Assembly (NCBI GenBank): GCA_006538405.1
Contig: BJKQ01000011.1
Coordinates: 683,501-747,500, forward strand
Origin: Hansfordia pulvinata
Taxonomy: Eukaryota; Ascomycota; Sordariomycetes; Xylariales
Length of the DNA: 64,000 nucleotides
Reading direction: 5' to 3'
In this document: one piece after another, positions 33,010 through 44,088 of the stretch
Position numbering within the stretch: position 1 is the stretch's first letter
Layout: the number at the start of each line of letters is the position of its first letter
Notes under the pieces: model-generated
The model's input: the letters and a program-made list of their open reading frames with translations, nothing else
Told to the model about the DNA's origin: nothing
Databases searched by the model: none
Position numbers and translations under genes: made by a program

Positions 33010-34862
33010 GATGGACCACTGTAAGTTGCCCGCAAGGAGATGGTCAACACTTCCTGCGAGGCCGCCTTGTAGACATTCCCTCCCTCGATGAGGCCCGAGC
33101 CTGCCACCAAAGTGCATGAACCTCGGCTCGAGGTGACGACATCAGTAACCGTTGCCCTTGGCGCCATACCGGACGCGCGCGGCCCTTTCGTCGACAAGCA
33201 TCGATAGACCGGGTCTCTTCGAGTCCTTCCAACGGTCTGCAGGTCGCGGAAAACCCGCCTCTGAGAAGCCCTTCAGAGTCTTCCTTTTCTCTGAACGAAA
33301 CGGGCCAATCTGGGTCCAGCTGCCGCGCGCTGGCCAGCAGACGCTATGTCTGCTTTGTCATGACGCCCTGCGCAGAGCGAAGATGGCAGCGAGAGAGTCT
33401 ACGGCTTGCGCCCAGGCAGACGACAAACAGCAGAGTAAATGCTGAGGGCGACGAGAAAGAGAAGAGACAGAGGGCTTTGTGGCCACAGTAAAGGCGAGGT
33501 ATTCGGGCCACTCTTGACTGCCTCCCATTGCGAGTAGTATTTATTCCTGGGGCCAACTTAGCCAGCGGCCGATGAATCACGCGATTGAGATACATTTTGC
33601 AATAAACCTCAATTTGACTATATTTCAACCCTGAATCGCATCATGAGTGATGTCGTACATGGCTGCTCCGTTGTTCGCATTAATGCAGGTCTTCCAGGAG
33701 CGACACCTTGCTATAATCGTCTTGGCATGGTCAGTTAAATTTCATGCACTTCACCGCGAGGCCAAACAGTGGGACAGTTTCTCTTCAAACGCAATAGATT
33801 GACGCAAGCTAAGCACTTGAATGATATTCGATTTGAGAGTGAACTATTCGTGAGCCGAAGCCAAGATGGCACATGGCAGAAGACACACTATTTCTGTCAT
33901 TCGCTGGATGTTCGCACACTATACCGGAGCCACTTGAGTCTCTTCAAACCTCAAATGAGGCTGTATTAGCTAGTTTTTAGGTGGACTGTCCGGAACCTTG
34001 CCGATTGAAGTTGGTCATCGGGACATTCGCAAGAGTTGTTGCGATGCCTCTCCATCCCTGGTCAGAAACCTAGTGACTATCCTCCTCACTTTATACTTTA
34101 TAGGGACTGCTGCTGCCATGCTAGCCGTCGTTTGAGCTCTTGATCGGCGTGTGGTTCCAGTCACACTGCCGAATCTTATAATGCTCCTACCAGAAATTGC
34201 ATCGTGAGTAAGAAGTGGTGATCTTATAGGGAATAGAAACAAGAGTGAGGGAGTGATCTTCTCGATGCCACGAGCCTGGGACGGGCAATCAGACCTCAGT
34301 TCAAATGATCATGGACCTGCTCCAATGTGCTACTTTTCGTAAACACCCTGGCCTGTCCCGACTGGGAGTCAGTCACGGCAGCTCATTGCTCACTGAGCCA
34401 CATTTTTGTGCGCAAACCACGACTATCCGATAAATCTACACGTCACATACAATAACAATAACTACAAGCCGAACGGCACTGTAGCTCGCGTCAGACAGGC
34501 CCATGGAAAATTCAGCTGGCTGGCTGCAACTCCTGCTGACATACCGGGATACTCGGTGTACACAAACCATGACGCCTCACGACCAATGCTTCCCAGACTG
34601 AGCACCCCTCCAGAGGGCAGTGTATCCCTGGAGGAAAGATGAAATCGCGGTCTCTGGCTAGCTCTAACTAGGTGAAATGATTCAATTTGACGTGATACGG
34701 TATCGCTGAACGCCCTGACTCCGTGTGCATGTGCCTGACCCGTGTTTGCCCCCTCGGTCCAATCTGTTACCCCTTGCCACACTCCTGTCCCCGGTACCAT
34801 TCGCCCGCCCCAATTGTAAAATACAAGAATGAATCCCTTCTCCAGCCCGTGCTGCTGGGAGC
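33010..34862. other. 1.85-kb convergent intergenic region
   Basis: The 3' flanks of the Red1-like (+) and HAM1-like (-) genes. It is more AT-rich than its surroundings (33550-34450). No coding motif, transposon end or tRNA was recognised. Confidence 0.5.
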
Positions 34863-37114
34863 TCAAAGAAGAGACGAGCCCGCGGCGGCCGGCGCAGGGG
34901 GCACGCTGAAGACTTCGTTGCGCCAGCCGCCCGACTCGAAGTGTTCGACGCGGTCGCCCGCGCGGCGGCCCTCGCCGTGCCAGATGCTCATGAGGCTGGC
35001 TGGGGTGTACACCCCGCGGAAGGGTCCCGTGCCGGGCTCGTCGACGCCCACGCGCGTGTAGAGGTCCGGGTCGTCCTCGGGACGAGGCGGGCGGCGACGG
35101 CCCGGAGGAAGGTCCAGAGGTCGGCCGGGTCCGAGATGCGGGTGGCGCGCAGCCGCTCGCGGGCGAAGAGAAGCTCGCGGTTCGCCGCGTGCAGCAGGCC
35201 GGCCACGGCGCCGGCAAGCTGCGCCTCCATGGCTGCCTTGAGGATGGGCCGAAGCAAGGGGCGCGCAAGCCAGCCAAGCCAGCTGGAGACGCAGCCCTCG
35301 CTCCGCAGGCTGAAGTCCAGGTGGTGGACACGCACGCGGACGGCGCGCAGGGTCAGGATCTGCTCCAGGCGCTCACGGCAAATCTCGACCTCGAGGTGGA
35401 TGTCGATGCCACGCTCGTCGAGGGCAAAGTCGGCGATGCCGGCGTCGGCGAAGCGGAAGAGCCCACTGTGTGCGCGCAGCCAGAAGCCCAGCTCATCTGC
35501 GCGTGCCGAGAGGCCATCCACCTTGATGAGCATCAAGTTCTTGCTGCTGGCCGTTGTCTGGAAGCGGGCCTTGCGGATCTCAATGTCGTTGTAGGTCTCG
35601 ACCTTGAACCTGTACGGTAAGAAAGACGTGTTGTTGACCGTAGTGCCCGGCTCGATGATCAGATTCTCCAGCAGCAGGTCTACTGCCGGGGTGCTGACCT
35701 CGAGGCGGGGAATAGGGATGTATTGGATTGATGATATCAAAAGGGGAATGAAAATGCCCATTGAGTCTTGTATGAGCTCCGGATTCGTGACGGAGTTCTT
35801 GGGGGAGATAACCTCGAAAATGCGCAGCGATGTCGTGATCAGATTGTGAATGTCGCTGTCTCTCAGAACAGTCTGGAAAGTGACGGATACCTGTTGCAGC
35901 AGCTCATCCACATCATGACGCAAGCTGCTTTCGGTCCCGACCCTGCGGCTCTTCTCGCGAAGCTCCCGTAATTTCTCCTCCGCGTTGTTGAAGAACTCTG
36001 GATCCGTCAAGAGTCGCTGGAGGCCATCTGCGACCTCCTGCATGAAGTCCTCGAATTCCGGGTCTTTCTCTCTATGCGCCAAAACCTTATCCAACAGAAG
36101 CTTGCATCTGTGCCATTCGGATTTGTCACCGAAAGATTGAACAAACCCCCACAGGTTGGCCAAAGCACGGTCCGTCTCGATGTTCTCGTGAACATCCTGT
36201 TGCGCGGTTTCGGCGACCTCCTGGGCAGCTCGCGAATAGACCATGGCATAGCGCTTGATCAAGAGCGATAAGATGGACACGGATTCCGAGTAGTCTTTCC
36301 GCTTGCGCAGGTTCAGGACCGTTTGCTGCAGGCGCTTGAGAAGTGTTTGGCCCTCGTCGCCGCCGAGCTTGTCCTGCGCGCTCTCGGCCGCAGAGGCTGC
36401 CACGTCAGCGCCGCGATTCGCGACAACCTTCCCCACATCTTTGAACTCGTCCTCTAGATCGTGCGCGGAGGGCGCCTGGCCGTTCTGCTGGGCTTCAGCC
36501 GACGCGACCTTTTGCTGGTCGCTTCCGGACGGCTCCAGCTGCTTCCCCGCCTGGTCGGCTGCCTCGCTTAGGGCGAAGGCCGAGTCTCGGAAGATCTCGC
36601 GGCCAACGACGTTCAGGTCGCCAAGAAACCGCCGGAAGTCCGAGTTGGCAAACAGAAGAGTCCCGACAGTGTGCACGCTTTGGTATGCGAGAGCAGTGTC
36701 TGCCTTTGCGCGGGACGACTTGGCTTTCGCTGTGAGGTCGGCGACGTCGAGGGAGATGCGGCTCTGTGTTAGAAACCAGACAAGGTCCTGTAGCTGGTCG
36801 CTGGCGTTCTTGTTGTGCAGGAGGGTGATGAACTGGTGAAGCCACTGCTTGGAGAGGCGGACGAGGCGTCGGCCACTGTCGGAGAGCTCGGGGTTGTCGG
36901 GGTTGAGAACGTCGGCGGCGAGGAGGGTGCGCAGGTTGATGATGAGCTGCTCGGTGCTGGGCATGTAGCCTTTGGTGAGGGCCCGGAGCATCTGGTAGCT
37001 GTGGAGCTTGCGATACAGCTCGCGCTGGAGGTGCGTGTCCTGCTCATACTGGGGGAGCAGCGGCTCCTGCTCGGGGTCGCGGCCGGAGCGCCAGCCAAAG
37101 CAAGACGAGAACAT
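34863..37114 (-). CDS. HAM1-like tubular lipid-binding-type protein (one-base frameshift in assembly)
   Basis: The ATG at 37114 starts MFSSCFGWRSG and an uninterrupted frame of more than 600 codons. Family-like stretches include KLHSYQMLRALTKGYMPSTE, LRTLLAADVLNP, LFANSDFRRFLGDLN, KDYSESVSILSLLIKRYAMV and YIPIPRLEVSTPAVDLLLEN. This matches fungal HAM1-like proteins, whose C-terminal part resembles BPI/SMP-type tubular lipid-binding folds. After LWTFLRAVAARLVP the reading frame changes: the native-looking C-terminus (GVDEPGTGPFRGVYTPASL, GGWRNEVFSVPPAP, stop at 34863) lies in another frame. One more C in the run at 35079-35081 would join them. Uncorrected, the frame ends at 34988 with an unrelated tail. 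A homopolymer error is the simplest reading. Lipid transport is inferred from the fold only. Confidence 0.8.
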
Positions 37115-38186
37115 CTTGTTGATGGGTGCACTTGATCAGGTGCAGAGCATGGCTGGGGGTGGTGGAGGGGCAGCGGTTTCGGTGCGATTGCTGGTGTTGT
37201 TGATATGCGTACGTCCAGCCAGTGTTGTAAGCTCATGGACTCGGCGGCATTCGCTGCCAGAGGTCTGACTTGGGCCAGGAGTCGCGTGCGCCACGATGAC
37301 GTCGAGATCCGGAGGATCTGCTCCAGGCGCTAACCCCCAATTGAGAGGTACGAGGACGGCTCTCTTTACTCGTATCCGCCCTGTGCATCTTCACCTAACC
37401 CAGTGCCCCGTCCCCGTCCCGTCTTTGCCTTATGGACGCAACTTGCGTTGCTGGGCTGTCGGCCAGCCCCGAAAGACGCCATGTTTTGCCAAACGATTAT
37501 CGGCTTTCTGAACATCGTCGCGGAAGCTCTTCTTTCAAGTCAGAAAGCATACACTGAGCCCATAGGTAATCTTCAGAGTCGCAGCTGGAATACGGAGATG
37601 GAAGTTGCTGCGTGCATGAAACTCGCACATTTTTTGTGAGCTGTTTGCGCAGTACATGTACCTGTCAAGTAAAGGGCCGGGCTCGGATGCCCTGCTTCAT
37701 CTTTCACATTAGCAACGGACTAAGGTTTGAGGAATAGTAGGCATCGATTCCGCAGCGGCCGAGTGCCAATCACGCCAGGGGTGTTCAATTGAGGTAGACA
37801 CGAGCAAGGCCGTCGGAATCTGATTCCTTATTTCGATTTGATGGCAACAAACCACTCCCAGCCATTCACTCGACCTTGGTTCCACCTTGTCCACTCTCAC
37901 TTGCGCGAGCTCGAACGTTTGACTCCCATGTCACCACTGTGTCGCGGCGCGATGGATCACAGCTTGTATCTTGGGTGTGTTACGCAATGACATGTTGAAT
38001 TGAGGAGTCTTTCGCCTTGCGATAAAGCCAGGAACTTATACACATGCGCCAGTTGAGACGCGAAACCGCCAGGTCCCCCGAAAAGGGTCTGGGGGCTGGT
38101 GGCTCCCATAAAACCATAACGCCGCCCAATGCTCTCTTTATCTTCTTCTCGTACATGACGGCTTCGACGCAACAGGCCGCCTGCTC
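37115..38186. other. intergenic region
   Basis: The promoter of the HAM1-like gene and the 3' flank of the Pet191 gene, both on the minus strand. One TACTCGTA octamer is at 37367. No gene was recognised. Confidence 0.5.
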
Positions 38187-38714
38187 CTATTTCTTGCCAT
38201 TCTGCTGGTTCTTCTGGGCCAGCTCCCGGGCGTACTTTTCGTTCTCGACTTGGCGCCAGTCCTTCGGCTCGGGCTCGTTGCCGTCGGTGCGATGAGCGGA
38301 GCCGGCAAAGGCGGCGCCGCCGGCGTAGAGCTGGTACCCGGCGCCAGAGTCGGACGATTCCTCGAGGCTCTTGAACGTGATGGGCTGGTTGCCGCGGAAG
38401 CGCTTGCGCATGTCGATCATGCCGCGGCGGCAGTCGCCAAAGCCCTTTTTGAGCTGCTGGCACTTTGTAGGCAGGGTGTTGGACAGGGGCTCGCGCAGGC
38501 AGTCGGCAGCCGAGTTGCGCTCCTTCATGACGCAGTCGCTTTCCTGCAGGCACTCGGCCAGGGCAGCTCCTGTGAGCGAGCGAGGAGCCCAGGGTTAGCG
38601 AGGCGGCGATGATGAGGGCGGAATGACGGCGGGGTGGGAAACGGGAACGGGGATCGGGGCGCGAAAGGGCTGGGGCATGCGTTGCATACTGATCTCTTTG
38701 CACGAGCTCGGCAT
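38187..38714 (-). CDS. cytochrome c oxidase assembly factor Pet191/Coa5-like
   Basis: A small mitochondrial intermembrane-space protein needed for complex IV assembly. Exon 1 is only 25 nt (38714-38690), the intron 38689-38570 (120 bp), and exon 2 38569-38187, giving 135 residues. The start reads MPSSCKEIRAALAECLQESDC, and joining the tiny first exon restores the first CX9C (C5/C15). Further cysteine pairs are C21/C32 and C45/C55, the last in KCQQLKKGFGDC (CX9C), followed by RRGMIDMRKRFRGNQP, a strong Pet191 signature. Disulphide-driven import through Mia40 is the known route for such proteins. The Glu/Lys/Gln-rich C-terminus is longer than in yeast. The 25-nt exon is easily missed by automated annotation. 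Confidence 0.92.
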
Positions 38715-40078
38715 TGTGGCGGCGGTCAGATTTCAACGGCAGTGGGAGGGCGTGTGTGCGCGGTGTCGGCCTCAACCTGATCGTGGACCTCGTCGTCGCG
38801 TGCTTTGCTGGACAAGATGGTTTTCGGTGGCTTGGCTGAGCAGCCATGGCACGAATGCGAATGGGCCCATCCAAGCCGCGAACTCTGGCTCACTTCGAGT
38901 AGAAGTACCGAAGAGCAAGAAGGTACTTCAATATGCTGGACGATAGTGGCTTAGATTGGGTACCTAAAGACTAATCAGTACACAACTCTCACTGAGGCCT
39001 GGCTTCTGGGTGGCAGGTCCCTGGCGGGTCGTGCAGTGTCTCGGCTGTGGGGCAAATATCCGTCTGTGATTGGTCTTGTGAATAACGGAGACACTCGAGT
39101 TAGCGTAACGCAGGAACCGTCCCAATACGGAGTAGCGGGACAGACAGAAGCACGGTGATGGTTTGCGATCAGGAACGAGTACAATCGGTTACAATGGCCA
39201 CTGGACCTGTTGAACCAAAAGCCTAAGGGGTCTACGTGAGCGCATGTTGTGCTTGCACTCAGCATGGAAATCCCTAGGTACTCTTTGGTGGCGATAGCCA
39301 CGGCTGAGCTCCACGTGGACGACGCTGCGAGGCTGCGGTGCGGATCGAAGCCCAGTTTTATGCCACTGGTGATTTGCTGACCTCTCCGTGGCCGTAGGGG
39401 ACCTTGACCGTTGACACCGCGTCACCGTCGCATTGGAAGGGGGCGCTACTATTGGAAGGGCGCACGGGCGAGGGGACGGTGGCTGACCAACCGCGACTTG
39501 CAGATTGACCGACGCTTCGGGTCTCACCTCCTTCTTCGCCAGTGACATCATCACCATCAAAAATAGGAGAGGTACCTCTCGTAAGGTATCTTTCGGATCG
39601 GCCGTTCGTGATATCCATCTGTGGAATACGGCGAAGTAATAAGGGTGGCCCAGGCCCCGGATCGCTCTTTCACATGTGCTCTCACCTCACGGGTCCACGT
39701 CCCCTCGTACCTAAACGACAACCTCGACGCGCAGACGCACGCACCTCACGCCTGACGACGCTACAATCCATCCCAACCACCACCACCACCACTGCCGGCG
39801 CCGCCGCGCTGACCGCTCCCTTGAAAGTGTACCTCTGGCGCCGCTATCGACCCTGCCCCCTAAGTGGCGGTCGCTTTATCATCCTCTTCTCTGCCCCGTC
39901 CATATCCTCCCTCGGCCCTCGTCTGCCATCGCCATTTCCTAGATCCTTGGAAGACATCGCAATGCGCCTCGGCCATGTCCACGCCCCTTAGCGCCGCGAG
40001 ACCGTCGTCGTTCCTGTCCTGAGCGTCAGTGCGCTTCCCTGTGGCTGTCCCACACTGTCTACGTGATCCCTGCCCACG
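38715..40078. other. 1.36-kb divergent intergenic region
   Basis: Lies between the Pet191-like (-) and lipase (+) genes. A short CAC run (39779-39795) lies in the probable lipase leader. No coding signal was recognised. Confidence 0.5.
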
Positions 40079-42307
40079 ATGCCGATTCCTTTCGTCGGTC
40101 GGTTGAACATGTAAGTCTTGCCTCGCGCTGGCCGTGTCTGGGAACGCCCTAGTCTGCTCTCCGTGAGACCATTCTGACCCTCGCAGACCGGAATACGTCG
40201 CCCTCGTCGCGTCTTTCTTCTTTGTCGCCCTCGAAGCCATCGTCCGCGTCCTCACCTTGGCCCTCCGTGAGTACCGCGCAAGCCGCTCGAACTGCGAGTC
40301 TCCAGCTAACGCGCCCGCCATCTCAGCCTCCTCTATTCTGTCTCTTTTCCAGCAAGCTGCGCGCCGCATATTTAATCGCTATAGCTCGCCAGCCCACAAA
40401 AAGGCCGAGCGGAGGAAAACTTGTAGGGCCCCATCGCCACGCTTGCTTTTTGACTTTCAAGGTGACTGACACTGCACAAGCTATATCCGAGTCGGTATCT
40501 CAAGCAACCGACTTCGTCGACCTCTGCAATGCCTTTGGGTATGCTGCCGAGGAACACGTCGTCTCCACTAAAGATGGCTACTTGCTCGGAGTGCACCGTC
40601 TTGCATGGAAGAAGGGCGAGGAGGACGCAAGAGTCAACTGCGGCCACGGCAGTATCCAGAAGCGGGTCGTCTACCTCCACCATGGCCTTCTCATGAATAG
40701 CGAGGTCTGGGTCTGCCAGACGGATCCCAAGAGAAGCCTTCCCATTGTTCTGGTGGAGCGAGGATTCGATGTCTGGGTGAGTTTTGTCTTCTGATTTTTG
40801 CAGACTGGTCTCGCCAGCTGTGCTGACCCAATCTAGCTGGGCAATAACCGCGGCAACAAATATTCGAAAAAGTCGGTCAAGCATTCACCCAACTCGACCG
40901 AGTTCTGGAACTTCTCCATCGACGACTTTGCTTTCCACGATATTCCCGACTCGATTGCGTATATTCTCGAGGCCACCAAGCAGCAGTCGCTGTCGTATAT
41001 CGGCTTCTCCCAGGGCACCGCTCAATCTTTTGCTAGCTTATCAATCCACCCCAAGCTCAACGATCAGGTTAACGTATTCATTGCCCTCGCGCCGGCCATG
41101 TCGCCTGCTGGTCTGTCGAATGGCATCGTCGACGCGCTGGTTAAGGCCTCGCCCCAAGTGCTGTTTCTCATGTTTGGGCGGCGCTCCATTCTCAGCTCGG
41201 CCACCATGTGGCAGAATATTCTCTACCCGCCCATGTTTGTCCGCTGCATCGACATGGGGCTCTCATTCCTCTTTGGCTGGAAAGCAAAGAACATCTCCTT
41301 CGTCCAGAAAATTGCAGCATACCCTCATTTGTACTCGTTCACCAGCACGAAATCGGTCGTGCATTGGTTTCAGATCATTCGCAACAAGTCGTTCCAGATG
41401 TACGACGACGACGTTCAGACGCACTTATCGCTGTCGAGTGCCGGCAAGTACACCAAAGTGGCTCGATACCCGACTCGCAACATCCGCACCCCGGTGGTCT
41501 TGGTCTACGGCGGCAGCGATTCGCTCGTCGATATCAAGGTCATGCTCAAAGAGCTGCCGCGGCGGACGGTCGCCACCGAAATTCCGCATTACGAGCACCT
41601 CGACTTCCTCTGGGCACGCGATGTCGACACACAGGTCTTTCCCCACGTATTTGATGCGCTCGACAGCTTCACGAACGCGTCGCACAGCCAGGAAGAGTAC
41701 GACAACTTCCAGCAAGCGCGCCACGTTAGCCTCTCGGCATCCAACTCGTTCCACCACAAGTAGGTTTTGTCCCTGTGAGCTGCCTCTTTGAACCTGTCAC
41801 TGACACGAGTGCAGCCGCCATGATGGACTCGAGTCGGACACTGCGTCGACCGTTTCTTTCGCTCCAGACAGTGCCGTCGAGGCTCTCATCAACAAGCAGC
41901 ATATGGCTCGCGAAGACCTATACAGCCCGGCCAGCACGGATACGGAGCTGCGGACGCCTGATGCGAAGCGACGCACGCGAGCCATTGAGCGCATCGATGA
42001 GAAGCCGCCGTCCTCGCCGGAAAGGCCCCAGGTAGGCAACGCGGACGGAGCGAGCGAAGCCCCAGCCGTGAGCACGCCGTCTCCTACGGCCCCCACGCCT
42101 CCAGTGAAGCGGGGGAGTGCGCTGAGCCGGCGCGGCAGCGGTGCCAGCAACCTGAGCTTCGACTCGATGCGCGAGGGTCGAGGTATCAGACTGGCAGCGG
42201 GGCGGCCGGCGAGCGGAGTTGTGACAAGCGCGGCACGGGCTAACCACGTCAGCAGTGGCAGCGATGAGAGTCTTAAGGGGGTGATGCGACGGAACGGAAA
42301 TAAATGA
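40079..42307 (+). CDS. membrane-anchored steryl ester hydrolase / acid-lipase family protein
   Basis: Six exons close in frame to 639 residues: 40079-40110, 40187-40266, 40327-40422, 40481-40776, 40837-41759 and 41815-42307. An N-terminal hydrophobic segment (YVALVASFFFVALEAIVRVL, about 13-33) anchors the protein. The lipase N-terminal motif follows (DLCNAFGYAAEEHVVSTKDG, YLLGVHRLAWK). Then come oxyanion-side YLHHGLLMNSEVWV, GFDVWLGNNRGNKYSKK, nucleophile elbow GFSQG (Ser226), acid region YGGSDSLVD and the His-bearing HYEHLDFLWARD. This is the pattern of yeast Tgl1/Yeh1/Yeh2, which hydrolyse steryl esters on lipid droplets or the plasma membrane. The last exon adds a Ser/Pro/Arg-rich tail of about 160 residues, a plausible phosphoregulatory region. 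Fungal triacylglycerol or acid lipase is the alternative name. Confidence 0.9.
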
Positions 42308-43261
42308 AGCCACGGGGCACGGGATGTGCGACGTGCAGCAGCCACGGTTGGCGAAGGATGAGGGTGTCAAGGTACAGCGAGCGGGTTATTAGCGCAGGGT
42401 GCCCTTGTCGCAAGAATCTGGGGCCGTAGGGAGGCCCGGGTTGAACCTAGGCCCGGTCAGATGAGAGGCCAGGGCGTCGGAAGGCTCCGATATTTTGCTA
42501 CTTTACGAGTATGGCCTGAATGAACAGAGTAGTCTTAGCTAAGAAGAACCACTCGGCGTGGCCAACGAACCCGTCTGGACTATGCCGCCTACCATGTTGT
42601 GCCGTCCATCCACGGCGGCTTACGAGAAGCCGTGCATGCCGTACGACGACCAGGCAGAGCCTCACCGAACCCGACGAGAAGGGCTGCCAAGCACGGCAAG
42701 ACGGCAGGGCAGGAACATTGATGTACGAGTATGGGCAAGGAGTGGCTTGGCGGCAGGTGATGTGGAAGGGCTGCGCGGGCCGTTGAACGCCATCTATGTC
42801 ATCCTGTGGCGGTTGCTTACAGGCGACGACCGAGACTGGCCTCAAGACGTACGCACTGGAGGAGACCCATGAAAACCATGGCACAGGCGTCAGGCCGGCT
42901 GCCGGCTTGAGCCAGGCCTGGGAGGCGATCCTGCCTGCCTGCTGTTGGCCCGCAGTGCGCAGCCAACCAGGGATGCAGCCCATAATTCCGCTGGCAAAGG
43001 ATGCACAGGCACGCGCGCAGAGGACAGCCGTGACAGATGAACCATGTTGGGTGCCGTAGGTGCGTACCGCAGGTACATGTAGGTAAGGTAAGGAGGTAGG
43101 TAGCGTTTGGGCGAGGTCAACTCTAAGCGCCCAGCGCTTGCCGGCTTTGGGCGAAACGCCATCCTCCTTCGGCTTGTTCCTTCGCGCGCTCTGGCTGGCT
43201 GGCTGGCTGATGGGGAGGACATGATGCTTCCGCCGGCGCTCGCGTCCAAAACCACGTAGGC

Positions 43262-43289
43262 CACACACACACACACTCTCTCTCTCTCG
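43262..43289 (+). repeat. (CA)n(CT)n microsatellite
   Basis: A compound dinucleotide tract upstream of the Ppn2-like gene; no function inferred. Confidence 0.75.
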
Positions 43290-43488
43290 TACATACGCCA
43301 CACACATGGCCACCGTGCCGCTGTCTTATCTGTTCCTCTCCATGCATTTTTGCCGCTGTTGCAATTTGTCCATCCTCGACCGAGCGCAGGACGTCGACCA
43401 CCCAGCAAGCAAGCGCAACGAACGAATGCGCCGAATGCGTCCCTCGGCCGCCACTTTGCCCAACCGCCCCCTTCGCCAGGGCCCATAA

Positions 43489-43524
43489 CCCTGACCCTGA
43501 CCCTGACCCTGACCCCGACCCCGA
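43489..43524 (+). repeat. (CCCTGA)4(CCCCGA)2 telomere-like hexamer array
   Basis: Four perfect CCCTGA units are followed by two CCCCGA units. The complement TCAGGG differs by one base from the TTAGGG fungal telomere unit. It lies about 280 bp upstream of the ATG at 43806, possibly in the promoter or leader. Confidence 0.75.
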
Positions 43525-43805
43525 ATCCGATTTCGAATCCAGAGCACGAAGATCGACACGCCGGCGAAGCAATTCGACCAGCCGTCGTCTCTCGTAGCGT
43601 GGCCTCGAGCCCATCTTCTCACAACCCATCAACACCAACACCCTCTGAGACCAATATCGTCATCGCCACCCACTGCCGCCCGTCGAATGTTCCTGCCCCT
43701 CCCCGGCGGCCCACCACGCCAAACTGACACACCCTATAGCTATTGACGCACCACCGCGCATCGCCGAAGCGGGGCTTCGTCCCTGAACAAACAATCCCAC
43801 CCGCG

Positions 43806-44057
43806 ATGGCCAAGGCCTCGCCGTCGGGCGGGCTGCTGCCGCGGCTGCCGCGGCCCCGGACCCTCCTCTATCTCGTCGCCGTCGGCGGGCCCCTGCTGCT
43901 CATCGCCTCCCACCTGCTCCGCGCCTCCTCCTCGTCCGTCGCCAGCAGCCCTCCGAACATGATTGTCGACTCGGCCGGCAACCCCATCAGCACCAGCCCC
44001 CACGAGGGCGCCGAAGCGGCCGAGAGCGCAAGCGGCAGCGCCGGCGCCGACACGGGA

Positions 44058-44088
<31 letters not shown>

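Larger units (their letters stand above)
42308..43805. other. intergenic region with simple repeats
   Basis: Between the lipase and Ppn2-like genes (both +). Two TACGAGTA octamers (42504, 42724), a (CA)n(CT)n tract and a telomere-like hexamer array occur here. No gene was recognised. Confidence 0.5.

Noticed and set aside
43489..43524. True telomere or chromosome end
   Set aside because: Only six units, variant sequence, and genes continue on both sides.
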